Position numbers and translations under genes: made by a program. Positions 44,701 to 53,171 of a DNA stretch of 64,000 bases are shown here, piece after piece. Position 1 is the stretch's first letter; each line of letters opens with the position of its first letter. The stretch comes from VXYK01 sp965221585. GTDB lineage: Bacteria > Actinomycetota > Acidimicrobiia > Acidimicrobiales > Aldehydirespiratoraceae. The stretch lies in NCBI GenBank assembly GCA_965221585.1, contig OZ244898.1:1302001-1366000 (forward strand), written 5' to 3'. The notes beneath the pieces are model-generated. The model worked only from the letters and a program-made list of their open reading frames with translations. It was not told the origin of the DNA and did not search any database.

Positions 44701-45324
44701 CATGAACGCGAGATGCTGGGGCTGTATGTGTCGGATCATCCGCTGTTCGGATTCGAGGATCAGATCCGCCGCAAAGCCTCATGCACGGTCTCCACGCTGA
44801 ACGAAGAGCCGGACAGAGCGGTCGTCACCATAGGCGGGTCGCTCACAAACCTGCAGCGCCGCTGGACCAACCGGGGCGAACTGATGGCCCTGTTCGATCT
44901 CGAGGACCTCGAAGGCTCGGTCGAGGTGGTGGTCTTTCCCAATGCGATGAAGGAGCACGGCCAGAAGTTGAACGATGACGCAATCGTCCTGGTCCGCGGA
45001 CGCAAGGAGAGCGGCCGTTCGTCGAGAGCCCGCGGAGGCGGCGGCGACGACGCAGCAAAGATTCTGGCGATGGAGATCGACATTGTCGAGGAACCCGCAA
45101 AGAACCCTCCGGTCCGGCTCCTGCTCGACGTCGCGCACCACGAACAATCAAAGATCTCCGAGCTCAAGTCGGTTCTGGAGGCCCACCCCGGCGAGTGTCC
45201 GGTCGAGCTTCATCTCAGCGACAAAAGGGTCTTCCGGTTGTCTGACGAATACGCCGTGGACCGGACGAACGGTGTCGTTGCGGAACTTCGAGCGCTTCTG
45301 GGGTCCGATTCAATCCTTCTATAA
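41758..45324 (+). CDS. dnaE: DNA polymerase III alpha subunit DnaE
   Basis: 1188 residues. The replicative polymerase: an N-terminal PHP domain (THLHVHTEYSMLDGASRVDD, ITDHGNMYGVLEFYKGC), palm with the catalytic Asp pair in MPDIDMDFE near residue 412, GRGSAAGCAVAYAL, fingers region KSHSYGYGYVAYQIAYLKANYP, helix-hairpin-helix, and an OB fold near the end (VVTIGGSLTNLQRRWTNRG). TTG 41758 is chosen because AAAAGGAG lies 6 bases before it. Same gene neighbourhood as other actinobacteria downstream of rluD. Confidence 0.96.
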   Translation: MGDSFTHLHVHTEYSMLDGASRVDDAINAAVRDGQPALAITDHGNMYGVLEFYKGCREAGIKPILGSEIYMAHESRAERPNRTGRADDSGGSTGSGQKLYYHAILLAENNIGYKNLIQISSEAFLSGYHYKPRADFELLEKYHEGLIATCGCLGGHVLQSLLQGQEKTALEQAARFQDIFGRDNYFIEIQDHGIPEQKRTNPQLLEIARKIKAPVVATNDSHYTHPHDAEAHDALLCVQTGSLLSDTDRFKFHGDQHYIKSAAEMRRLFAEIPEACDNTLWVAERADVNIEFGQPKLPRFPLPDGFATATDYLRHLTYEGARTRWGSQLRPDIGERLDFELGVIDRMGFSAYFLITWDLIKFARDNDIRVGPGRGSAAGCAVAYALRITDLDPIKYDLLFERFLNPSRLSMPDIDMDFETRHRDAVIRYAAERYGRDNVAQIVTFSQIKARAAVRDAARVLGYPYGLGDKVAKAMPPLVMGRDTPLKYCFEQHQKYEDGYRAAAELREMVDNDPDIARVVEVAKGLEGLRRQDGIHAAAVVITDKPVTEYLPIQRKPEAKKSLEETPIVTQYEMNGVESLGLLKMDFLGLRNLDVIADCLTLIEQTRGETIDIDAVDLEDEATFELLRRGDTIGVFQLESTPMRALIRSLAPTTFDDVAALVALYRPGPMAANMHNDYADRKNGRQPVEYIHPDAEELLSETYGLMIYQESVMRVAQKFAGYTLAEADSLRKAMGKKIREAMAQEQEKFVTGVVNNGYDVSLAHEMFEIIARFADYAFNKSHSYGYGYVAYQIAYLKANYPIEYLSALLTSVKTRLESAAVYLNECRLMGIDIGVPDINRSESDFTPEPDLNADANTPGRIVFGLSAIRNVGEGFVAKVLEERNANGPFESFVDFVERISLESLNKRTIESLIKGGAFDSLGHPRKGLLQVHERITELTVERRREHDMGVMSLFGDIDEGPSFDERPEVPDLEFDKRTKLAHEREMLGLYVSDHPLFGFEDQIRRKASCTVSTLNEEPDRAVVTIGGSLTNLQRRWTNRGELMALFDLEDLEGSVEVVVFPNAMKEHGQKLNDDAIVLVRGRKESGRSSRARGGGGDDAAKILAMEIDIVEEPAKNPPVRLLLDVAHHEQSKISELKSVLEAHPGECPVELHLSDKRVFRLSDEYAVDRTNGVVAELRALLGSDSILL

Positions 45325-45434
45325 GGCTCCCGAAGTTGCGAAACGGCCGCGGAGGCCTAAGACTGTAATGGCCCGTTTGTTCGGGCGACCTGAGGGTCAG
45401 AATTCCAGTAGACGATAGAGTGGGGGCTGCGGCC

Positions 45435-46103
45435 ATGGCCATCGAAGTGGAGACCAAGGACTGCACCGCCGTCAGCGATGCCGAGCTCGCCGAGATGGCT
45501 GATCTCTGCGCGGCGTCTCCCAACGCCTTCGAGGTCGGGCTGTTGTCGAAGCAATGCGAAAAGTGGGTCTTGGTCACGGTCGCCAGCGAGGGTGGCAAGA
45601 TTCGAGGGTTCTCATATTGCACGCTCGAGCGAATCGGTGGAACTCCCAGTGTGTTGATCGGCGCAGCCCACATTTGCCGCAACAACAAACGCGATACCGT
45701 CCTTCGTGTCATCATGACCGACCAGCTCCGTCGCTCAGTGTTGGCATTCCCGGATGAGGATGTGCTCGTCGGCACCCAGATCAACGATGCGGGAGCCTTC
45801 GACGCTTACAAGACTCTCGACGATATTGTCCCGCGTCCGAGCCACAAGGCCTCCGGTGAAGAGCGGGCATGGGGCCGTCGGCTGGCGAAGCGTTTCGGTA
45901 TCGAGGCGAATCGCTACGAAGACCGTGCATTCATCGTTCGCGGAGACGGCAAGCAACCGGTCGTACTCGACCATGCCAGCATGAGACCTGAGAAGATCCC
46001 CGCCGAGGTCACTGCTCAACTTGCCGACCTGGATGTCGCGGCCGGCGACACGCTGATCGCATTCGGCTGGGCCATGGCCGAGGATCTCGAGACGCTGCTC
46101 TGA
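45435..46103 (+). CDS. Conserved-looking protein, function unknown
   Basis: 222 residues from the ATG at 45435 (a GTG at 45420 is possible). Rich in alpha/beta pattern: an N-terminal ELAEMADLCAASPNAFEVGLL, then VLVTVASEGGKIRGFSYCTLERIGGTPSVLIGAAH. This looks like the beta-strand order of an N-acetyltransferase-like fold but lacks a clear acetyl-CoA motif; a GNAT-like role is only a guess. It is translated just before the nitroreductase. Confidence 0.55.
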   Translation: MAIEVETKDCTAVSDAELAEMADLCAASPNAFEVGLLSKQCEKWVLVTVASEGGKIRGFSYCTLERIGGTPSVLIGAAHICRNNKRDTVLRVIMTDQLRRSVLAFPDEDVLVGTQINDAGAFDAYKTLDDIVPRPSHKASGEERAWGRRLAKRFGIEANRYEDRAFIVRGDGKQPVVLDHASMRPEKIPAEVTAQLADLDVAAGDTLIAFGWAMAEDLETLL

Positions 46104-46708
46104 CCGACTCTTCATTTGCCGGGATCGTCCGTCGCCGACGGATGACACGGTCGTTCTCCAGCGAACCTGTTGCTCCCGAACTTGTTGAAGAACTGATTGA
46201 TCTGGCGCGTCGCTCCCCGTCAGCGGGAAATGCGTCCGCTTTGGAATGGCTTGTATTGGACGACCCGTCGGGTTTGGCCGCGTACTGGGACACCACGCTG
46301 CCTTCCGAGCGCCGGGACGGCTTCGCGTGGCCCGGACTGCTGGACGCACCGGTGATCGTGGTTGTTTGGGTCAACCCCCAGATCTACCTGGATCGCTACC
46401 GCGAGGCCGACAAGGCACATATGCCTCTCGGGGAGTCACTCGACGCCTGGGACGTCCCCTACTGGTTCGTCGACGGCGGCGCGGCAGTCCAGACACTCCT
46501 GCTGGCCGCCGAGGAGGCGGGGCTGGGTGCGCTGTTCTTCGGTCTGTTCGACAACGAACCGAAGGTACGCGAGACCTTCGGTGTTCCCCCTACATGGAGA
46601 GCCCTGGGTTCGGTCGCGCTCGGTCACCGCGCTGCGGACCGTCCCTCGCAGAGTCAGCTTCGACGTCGTCGGCGAATCGACGAAGTCATCCACCGCAACA
46701 AGTGGTGA
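46100..46708 (+). CDS. Nitroreductase-family FMN protein, probable CTG start
   Basis: About 202 residues if it starts at CTG 46100; ATG 46142 would give 188. FMN-binding family start VRRRRMTRSFSSEPV, then LARRSPSAGNASALEWLVL, and the C-terminal LLLAAEEAGLGALFFGLFDNE and VALGHRA. The conserved RRRRM stretch with two FMN-contacting Arg lies before the ATG, and the only start-like codon that includes it is CTG, which overlaps the previous stop as CTGA. It could be a flavin oxidoreductase of the nitroreductase type; the substrate is unknown. Confidence 0.72.
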   Translation: MTDSSFAGIVRRRRMTRSFSSEPVAPELVEELIDLARRSPSAGNASALEWLVLDDPSGLAAYWDTTLPSERRDGFAWPGLLDAPVIVVVWVNPQIYLDRYREADKAHMPLGESLDAWDVPYWFVDGGAAVQTLLLAAEEAGLGALFFGLFDNEPKVRETFGVPPTWRALGSVALGHRAADRPSQSQLRRRRRIDEVIHRNKW

Positions 46709-46823
46709 CCCCGGTCCGGGCATTTCGTTGGGCCCGTACGAATCCGAATCCGCGGCTTGGTATCGTGACCGGCGCAAAGATACCCTCAGCGGGTTCATGA
46801 CAGTGAGCTCGATCGGAGGCCCC

Positions 46824-47231
46824 ATGGAAGCGGATACCCCAGCCAGAGTGCCGCTCGTCAGCTATCTGCGGCTGGGTTCGCGGCCCCATCTGGTAGCCAA
46901 CGAATGCACGAACTGCGGCGCACGTTTCTTCGACCGGCGCAACGCCTGTGCCAATTGCGGCCAGCGCGAGTTCCGAAGTGTTCGGGTCGACAACGCGGCG
47001 AGACTCAAGGCGTTCACGATCGTTCATCGCGCCGCACCGGGAATCCCAGCGCCGTACGTCTCCGCCATCGTTGAGACCAGCGACGGTACGACGGTCCGCT
47101 CCAACGTCGTCAACTGCGAGCCCGACCCCGAAGTGGTGCAACTGGGAATGGACCTGAAGCTCACCACCTATCCGATCGGCTGCGACGACGACGGCACCGA
47201 AGCGATCGCTTTCGGTTACCAACCAGCCTGA
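46824..47231 (+). CDS. DUF35 zinc-ribbon/OB-fold protein (thiolase partner)
   Basis: About 135 residues. A rubredoxin-like zinc ribbon (CTNCGARFFDRRNACANCG) followed by an OB fold (LKAFTIVHRAAPGIPAPYVSAIVE). Such DUF35 proteins bind acyl-CoA and partner with thiolase-like enzymes, and one is encoded 38 bases downstream. ATG 46824 is chosen because GGAGG lies about 4 bases before it; ATG 46797 is an in-frame alternative. Confidence 0.85.
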   Translation: MEADTPARVPLVSYLRLGSRPHLVANECTNCGARFFDRRNACANCGQREFRSVRVDNAARLKAFTIVHRAAPGIPAPYVSAIVETSDGTTVRSNVVNCEPDPEVVQLGMDLKLTTYPIGCDDDGTEAIAFGYQPA

Positions 47232-47269
47232 ACCCGACCCCCTGAATCCACCGACATCAAGGAAGCACC

Positions 47270-48520
47270 ATGGCCACTACCGAAAGTCTCAAAGCAAAGT
47301 CCTCAGCAAGCGGGATCAGCGATGACAGCGTCTGGATTCTGGGTACCAACATGACCCGGTTCGCGCGCTACCCCGACAAGGACGTGGTGGATCTGGCCGC
47401 GGAGGCCTCGATCGCCGCACTCGAGGACGGCAACGTCACCATCCACGACATGGACGTGCTGGCGGCGGGCTCGCTCTTCAATGCTGGGACCGGGATCGGG
47501 CAGCGTGTCCAGAAGCAGATCGGCCAGACCGGCATTCCGGTGTTCAACGTGGCCAACGCCTGCGCCACCGGCGCGACCGCGGTTCGCACCGTATACCTCT
47601 CGATCAAGGCCGGTGAAGCTGATCTGGGACTGGCAGTCGGTGTCGAGCAGATGGGCAAGATGGGTCTGCTCGGCGGTGCCGGCACCAAGAAGGAGAAGAA
47701 GGTCTTCGAACCCAGCGGGCGTTACGGAGCCGTGACCGGAATCGACGGCTACATCGGCACCGAAGGCATGCCCGGAGTCTTCGCCCAGGCGGGGATGGAG
47801 TACGCCAACAACTACGACGGTGTCGGCTTCGAGCAGTTCGCCAGGGTGGCGTACAAGAACCACCTCCACTCAACGCTCAACCCGCTGGCGCAGTATCGCA
47901 AAGAGTTCAGCATGGAAGAGATCATGACCTCGCCGACCATGAGCTATCCGAACACCTTGTTGATGTGCTGTCCCACCGGGGACGGCGCGGCCGCGGCGGT
48001 GCTCGTCTCCGGCGAACGGCTCAAATCCATGCCGGCGGAGGCCCGCAAGCGGGCCGTCAAGATCTCGGCTTCGGTGCTGACCTCAGACCCCTATACCGAA
48101 GCGAGCCAGGTGCAGCCCGACGTCAACACCTTGACCCGCAACGCCGCGACCAAGGCCTACGAGACCGCTGGCGTCGGTCCCGAGGACCTCGACCTTGTGG
48201 AGCTTCACGACTGCTTCGCCACCGCGGAGCTGATCCACTACGACAACCTCGGCCTGTGCGAACCCGGCGCTGCCGGCGACTTCATCGATTCCGGCGCTCC
48301 GTTCCGTGACGGCACCACACCGGTCAACGTGTCGGGTGGCTTGATCTCCAAGGGTCATCCCATCGGCGCGACCGGTGTTGCCAACGTGTACGAGGTTACG
48401 ACCCACCTCCGCGGCGAGGCCGGAGACCGGCAGATAGCCGATGCCAAGGTCGGCCTGGCACATGTCATCGGTCTGGGCTCCGCGTGTGCTATCCATGTCC
48501 TGGAGAAGGCCGCAGTCTGA
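47270..48520 (+). CDS. Thiolase-like/SCP-x lipid-transfer protein
   Basis: 416 residues. The thiolase fold with the catalytic Cys in NVANACATGATAVRTVY near residue 93, HDCFATAELIHYD, and ISKGHPIGATGVANVYE with the catalytic His near the end. It resembles the SCP-x/Ltp group acting in fatty-acid or steroid side-chain breakdown, where it forms a complex with a DUF35 protein such as the one just upstream. Whether it cleaves by thiolysis or works as an aldolase cannot be told. Confidence 0.85.
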   Translation: MATTESLKAKSSASGISDDSVWILGTNMTRFARYPDKDVVDLAAEASIAALEDGNVTIHDMDVLAAGSLFNAGTGIGQRVQKQIGQTGIPVFNVANACATGATAVRTVYLSIKAGEADLGLAVGVEQMGKMGLLGGAGTKKEKKVFEPSGRYGAVTGIDGYIGTEGMPGVFAQAGMEYANNYDGVGFEQFARVAYKNHLHSTLNPLAQYRKEFSMEEIMTSPTMSYPNTLLMCCPTGDGAAAAVLVSGERLKSMPAEARKRAVKISASVLTSDPYTEASQVQPDVNTLTRNAATKAYETAGVGPEDLDLVELHDCFATAELIHYDNLGLCEPGAAGDFIDSGAPFRDGTTPVNVSGGLISKGHPIGATGVANVYEVTTHLRGEAGDRQIADAKVGLAHVIGLGSACAIHVLEKAAV

Positions 48521-48544
48521 GCACAGGAGGCAGCGAGTCGAAAT

Positions 48545-51394
48545 ATGCCGCTGCGTGTCACTGTCACGTCGCATAGCGATCCAGAAGGCGAAGCGATCGT
48601 CTCCGCCGCGCCCCTTGTCGGCGTCAACGGACTGGCTGACTGTCGGGTCTCGAGGATCTATCACCTCGACACTCCCGACCCTCTGGATCGCAACGACGTC
48701 GACCGGCTCTGCCGCGAGGTGCTCGTCGATCCCGTTGTGGCCGAATACTCCATAGGCGACGCTCCAGTGGCAGTCGGCCGTGCCATCGAGGTGGCAGCAC
48801 TTCCGGGAGTGACCGACATCGAAGCGAGAGAGCTCGAACGTGCCGCACAGCAACTGCAGATCGCGGACCTGCAGGTCTCGACCGCGGTCCGCTACGACCT
48901 GATCGGGGACCTCGATGACAGGGCCGTTGCCGTCATCAGCAGACGGCTGTTGGCCAACGACACGATCGAACAGTCGCACGAAGGCACGCTGCCCCCCACG
49001 TTCGCCGCCCAGGCCGACGCGCACTGCGAGGTTGAATCGGTGCCGCTCACACATCTCAGCGACAGTGAGCTGGCGACGTTGAGCTCCCAACGGCTGCTGT
49101 CACTCGATGTGGAGGAGATGCGCGCCATCCAGCGCTACTTCGACGACCTCGGCCGCAGCCCAACCGATGCGGAGCTGGAGACGTTGGCTCAGACCTGGTC
49201 GGAACACTGTGTCCACAAGACTTTCCGGGCGGCGATCGACTTGACCCACATCACCGCCGACGGCCGCAGCACGGTGAGCCACCACGACGGTCTGCTGGCG
49301 GCGCTGCGCGAAGTGACTGAAGAGCTCGATCCATGGTGGCTGCGCTCGGCTTTCGTCGACGACGCCGGGATTGTCGCCTTCGACGACCGCTTCGATCTCG
49401 CCTTCAAGGTCGAGACCCACAACCACCCGTCAGCTCTTGAACCGTTCGGCGGAGCGAACACAGGTGTCGGTGGCGTGGTCCGGGACATCCTGGGTGTGTC
49501 CGCCCGACCCATCGCCTGCACCAACGTGTTGTGTTTCGGCCCGGTCGACCTGCCCGACGAACGACTGGTCGCAGGAGTTCTGCACCCCCGGCGCATTCGC
49601 GACGGAGTCGTCGAGGGGATCGCCGACTACGGAAACAAGCTGGGCCTTCCGACCGTCAACGGCGCTGTGGTCTACGACGAGGGGTACATCGGCAATCCAC
49701 TGGTCTACTGCGGTGCGCTGGGACTGTTGGTCAACGGCTCCCATCCCAGCGCGGCACAGCTCGGTGACCGTGTCGTCTCCATCGGCGGGAGGGTCGGCCG
49801 GGACGGGATCCACGGCGCCACCTTCTCCTCGGCGACCATGGACGCGTCCACGGTTGATTCGGTCGGCGCGGCCGTGCAGATCGGTGATCCGATCACCGAG
49901 AAGGGCTGCATCGAGGTTGTCGAACGCGCCTGTGCGCAGGGTCTCTACAACGCCATCACGGACTGTGGTGCGGGAGGCTTCTCCTCCGCGGTGGGGGAGA
50001 TGGGCGAGGAACTCGGCGTAGAGATCAACCTTGAAGGAGTGCGCCTCAAATATCCTGGCCTGCAACCATGGGAGATCTGGCTCTCAGAAGCTCAGGAACG
50101 GATGGTCATGGCGGTTCCAGCCGAATCTCTGCCGGAATTGCAGCAGCTCTGCGACGACTGGGATGTGGAGCTCACCGATCTGGGCAGTTTCAGCGGGACC
50201 GGCGACCTGGTGGTCCGACACGGTGACACCGCAGTCATCGACATGTCCATGGATTTCCTGCACAACGGGCTGCCCCGGCGGGAAATGACCGCTGTCTGGG
50301 CCGACCCGCCCAGCGCCGCGATCGACTCCCCGCCAGTCGACGAAGCGCTGCTTCTGGCGCTCCTGGCACATCCCGATGTTGCCAGCAAGGAGGACATAGT
50401 CCGCCGCTACGACCATGAGGTGCGCGCAGGGACCGTCGTGCGTCCGCTGGTGGGACGCAACGCCGACGGCCCCGCAGACGCCGCGGTTCTCAAGCCACTC
50501 GGCACACAGCACACCCCCGCCGCGGTGGTCCTGAGCAACGGGCTGTGCCCGCGCGTCGGAGAGCATGACCCGTACGCGATGGCACTGGCGGCGCTGGACG
50601 AGGCGGTCCGCAATCTGGTCGCAGTCGGCGGCGATCCGGACCGGGTGGCCCTTCTCGACAATTTCTGCTGGGGTGATCCGACCAAGAGCGATCGACTCGG
50701 CGGCCTGGTCCGAGCAGTGCAGGGCTGCGCGGATGGAGCCCGCCGCTACGCCATGCCGTTCATCTCCGGCAAGGACAGCCTGTTCAACGAGTTCGAGGGC
50801 CGACCCGTGCCGGGAACCTTGCTGATCTCAGCTCTGGGACTGGTTCCTGACCTCAACCGCGCCATCGACTCGGCGGGTATGAACATCGGCGACGATCTGT
50901 GGCTCGTCGGGCGGGGGAGTGGAGCGCTCGGTGGTTCTGTGGCTGACGCTCTGTGCAGTCTCGGTGCCACCGACGTTCCTGAGCCGCTCGAAGACCCCCT
51001 GCCGCGTTATCGAGCCGTGCACTCTGCCATAGCGGCCGGCCTGGTGTCAGCCGCGCATGATTGCAGCGACGGGGGAATAGCGGTAGCCGCCGCAGAGATG
51101 GCGATTGCCGCGCGGCACGGCGTGTCGTTGGAGGTCCCCGCCGACGGATGCGACGCGTTCACTGCTCTGACCAACGAGGGACCAGGACGGCTGGTGTTGG
51201 CAGCGAACCGTCGCAACCGTGAAGCCTTGGGCGAGATGCTCGGCGTTCACGGACGGCGGATCGGTGAGGTGACCGCGGACAACCGGATCAGCTTGCAGGT
51301 GCGGGGGGTGCACCGCGATCCTGCGAAGGGTTCAGCGGTCTCTGTTGATGTCCAAGACGCAGTCAGAGCGTTCACATCGTCGGTGTCGACGTGA
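48545..51394 (+). CDS. purL: PurS-PurL fusion: FGAM synthase subunit PurSL
   Basis: 949 residues, about 200 longer than small PurL. The extra N-terminus (residues ~1-190) looks like one or two PurS-type domains (RVTVTSHSDPEGEAIVSAA, DCRVSRIYHLD, DLQVSTAVRYDLIGDL); the PurL part follows with TWSEHCVHKTFRAAIDL, KVETHNHPSALEPFGGANTG, GGVVRDILG and later GKDSLFNEFEGRPVPGTLL and AAHDCSDGGIAVAAAEMAI. Converts FGAR to FGAM with ammonia from PurQ, encoded next with a GTGA overlap. This splits the enzyme as SL plus Q rather than the usual S, L, Q or single SLQ protein. Confidence 0.9.
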   Translation: MPLRVTVTSHSDPEGEAIVSAAPLVGVNGLADCRVSRIYHLDTPDPLDRNDVDRLCREVLVDPVVAEYSIGDAPVAVGRAIEVAALPGVTDIEARELERAAQQLQIADLQVSTAVRYDLIGDLDDRAVAVISRRLLANDTIEQSHEGTLPPTFAAQADAHCEVESVPLTHLSDSELATLSSQRLLSLDVEEMRAIQRYFDDLGRSPTDAELETLAQTWSEHCVHKTFRAAIDLTHITADGRSTVSHHDGLLAALREVTEELDPWWLRSAFVDDAGIVAFDDRFDLAFKVETHNHPSALEPFGGANTGVGGVVRDILGVSARPIACTNVLCFGPVDLPDERLVAGVLHPRRIRDGVVEGIADYGNKLGLPTVNGAVVYDEGYIGNPLVYCGALGLLVNGSHPSAAQLGDRVVSIGGRVGRDGIHGATFSSATMDASTVDSVGAAVQIGDPITEKGCIEVVERACAQGLYNAITDCGAGGFSSAVGEMGEELGVEINLEGVRLKYPGLQPWEIWLSEAQERMVMAVPAESLPELQQLCDDWDVELTDLGSFSGTGDLVVRHGDTAVIDMSMDFLHNGLPRREMTAVWADPPSAAIDSPPVDEALLLALLAHPDVASKEDIVRRYDHEVRAGTVVRPLVGRNADGPADAAVLKPLGTQHTPAAVVLSNGLCPRVGEHDPYAMALAALDEAVRNLVAVGGDPDRVALLDNFCWGDPTKSDRLGGLVRAVQGCADGARRYAMPFISGKDSLFNEFEGRPVPGTLLISALGLVPDLNRAIDSAGMNIGDDLWLVGRGSGALGGSVADALCSLGATDVPEPLEDPLPRYRAVHSAIAAGLVSAAHDCSDGGIAVAAAEMAIAARHGVSLEVPADGCDAFTALTNEGPGRLVLAANRRNREALGEMLGVHGRRIGEVTADNRISLQVRGVHRDPAKGSAVSVDVQDAVRAFTSSVST

Positions 51395-52206
51395 GCGCAG
51401 CACCGATCCTCATAGTGCACGCTTCGGGGACGAACCGCGACGGTGATGCCGCCCAGGCGATCGATTTGGCCGGGGGCAGCCCGCGAATCGTGCACATCAA
51501 TCAGCTTCGCCGAGGCGAGGTGACCTTCGCTGAGCACGCAGGCGTGCTGATCCCCGGAGGGTTCTCCTACGGCGACTCGCTCGGTGCGGGGCAGCGGCTC
51601 GCTCTGGAGCTCCGACTGTGGTTCGCCCACGAGCTCTCCGAGGTGGTCGCAGCAGGAAAGCCAGTACTGGGGATCTGCAACGGTTTCCAAGTGTTGGTCA
51701 AAGCCGGCCTGTTGCCGGGAGCGCCGACGGGGCGCGCCGCGGCCGAAACACGGAAGGTGACGCTCACCGACAACTCGCGCGGCCGCTTCGAATGTCGTTG
51801 GGTCACGCTGCGAGTGGACCCCGCCGTTCGCAGCAGCTGGCTCGCATCGATCAGAGACACGATCATCCGTTGCCCCATCGCCCACGGTGAGGGCCGGTTC
51901 GTCAGCGCCGACGATTCAGTCACCGCCGAACTGGAGACCGAGGGTCTCGTCGCTTTCAGATACCAGGACTCAGGCGCCGCACCAGTCGTCAGGCCGGACT
52001 GCGTGAGCGCCGCGGCAGGCGTCTACCCTGCCAACCCCAATGGATCTGCAGCCGACATAGCCGGAATCTGCGACCACAGCGGAGTTGTCGTAGGGCTCAT
52101 GCCCCATCCTGAGGACCATGTCCTGGATTGGCAGCGACCCAACGGAGACCCGGGAGCAACAGGTCTGCCGTTGTTTGAAGCTTTCGTAGCGGCGGCTCAG
52201 CAATGA
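51391..52206 (+). CDS. purQ: FGAM synthase glutaminase subunit PurQ
   Basis: 271 residues, longer than the usual ~225. Class I glutamine amidotransferase: GVLIPGGFSYGDSLGAGQRL, the nucleophile Cys in PVLGICNGFQVLVKAGLLPG near residue 94, and the His/Glu pair in VGLMPHPEDHVLDWQ. It feeds ammonia to PurSL. The extra length lies in the second half (DCVSAAAGVYPANPNGSAADI). GTG start overlaps purL; the stop overlaps purC (ATGA). Confidence 0.93.
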   Translation: MSAAPILIVHASGTNRDGDAAQAIDLAGGSPRIVHINQLRRGEVTFAEHAGVLIPGGFSYGDSLGAGQRLALELRLWFAHELSEVVAAGKPVLGICNGFQVLVKAGLLPGAPTGRAAAETRKVTLTDNSRGRFECRWVTLRVDPAVRSSWLASIRDTIIRCPIAHGEGRFVSADDSVTAELETEGLVAFRYQDSGAAPVVRPDCVSAAAGVYPANPNGSAADIAGICDHSGVVVGLMPHPEDHVLDWQRPNGDPGATGLPLFEAFVAAAQQ

Positions 52207-53171
52207 TCGACCTGACCCCCGCGCTGGAGCGTCCGTTCGACGGTCTCGACCCAGAGGCACTGGCCGATATCGGGCCGTTGCGACGCGGCAAGGTGAGAGA
52301 TCTCATCGACCTCGGAGATCGACTGGTACTTGTGTCAACGGACCGAGTGTCAGCTTTTGACCATGTGCTGGGCACCGTGCCCTACAGAGGCCAGATCCTC
52401 AATCAGCTCGCTGCCTGGTGGTTCGAACAGGTCTCCGACATCGTCTCCTCCCATGTTCTGTCGGTTCCCGACCCGAACGTCACTGTGGGGCGAGCCTGTC
52501 GGACCCTGCCCGTGGAGGTGGTGGTGAGAGACCGTCTCACCGGCACGACCTCCACGTCGCTGTGGACGCAGTACGAAGCAGGCAACCGCCAGATCTACGG
52601 CATGAAGTTCCCCGACGGGATGAGCAAGAACGAGCAGCTTCGCAACCCGGTCATCACTCCGACGACCAAAGCTGCCGACGGAGAGCACGACACCCCGATC
52701 ACAGAGACGGAGATCGTCACCAGCGGCCTTGTCGACGGTGGGCGTTGGGAGGAGGTACGGACCGTTGCACTCGAACTGTTCGAGCGCGGCAGGGCCGTCG
52801 CTGCTGCGGCCGGCCTGGTCCTGGTAGACACCAAGTATGAGTTCGGACTCGACGGGGACGACCGGCTGACCGTGATCGACGAGGTTCACACCCCCGACAG
52901 CTCGCGCTATTGGCGTGAGGCGAACCTGACGCAGCGTCTCGATGACGGGCTCGAACCCGAGAACCTCGACAAGGAGGTGATCCGGCTCGATTACGTGGCG
53001 CGGGGCTACCGTGGCGACGGAGAGCCCCCGCCGCTCGACTCCGAGTTGGCGAGCCGCGCGGCCCACGTCTATGCGGAGGCATTCGAACTGCTCACCGGAA
53101 CCCCCCTCTCACCGGCCGCCTACCCCGCGGACCACCGCATAGAGGCTGTGATACGAGGCCGAGCGTATTGA
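52203..53171 (+). CDS. purC: SAICAR synthase PurC
   Basis: 322 residues, the long form seen in many actinobacteria. GKVRDLIDLGDRLVLVSTDRVSAFD, VPYRGQILNQLAAWWFEQ, VPDPNVTVGRACRTLPVEVVVR, and VLVDTKYEFGLDGDDRLTVIDEVHTPDSSRYW are family motifs. It joins aspartate to CAIR. Odd: the last codons (GRAY then the stop) come from dispersed repeat copy 3, which overlaps the gene's last 17 bases, so the natural C-terminus may have been replaced. Confidence 0.93.
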   Translation: MIDLTPALERPFDGLDPEALADIGPLRRGKVRDLIDLGDRLVLVSTDRVSAFDHVLGTVPYRGQILNQLAAWWFEQVSDIVSSHVLSVPDPNVTVGRACRTLPVEVVVRDRLTGTTSTSLWTQYEAGNRQIYGMKFPDGMSKNEQLRNPVITPTTKAADGEHDTPITETEIVTSGLVDGGRWEEVRTVALELFERGRAVAAAAGLVLVDTKYEFGLDGDDRLTVIDEVHTPDSSRYWREANLTQRLDDGLEPENLDKEVIRLDYVARGYRGDGEPPPLDSELASRAAHVYAEAFELLTGTPLSPAAYPADHRIEAVIRGRAY

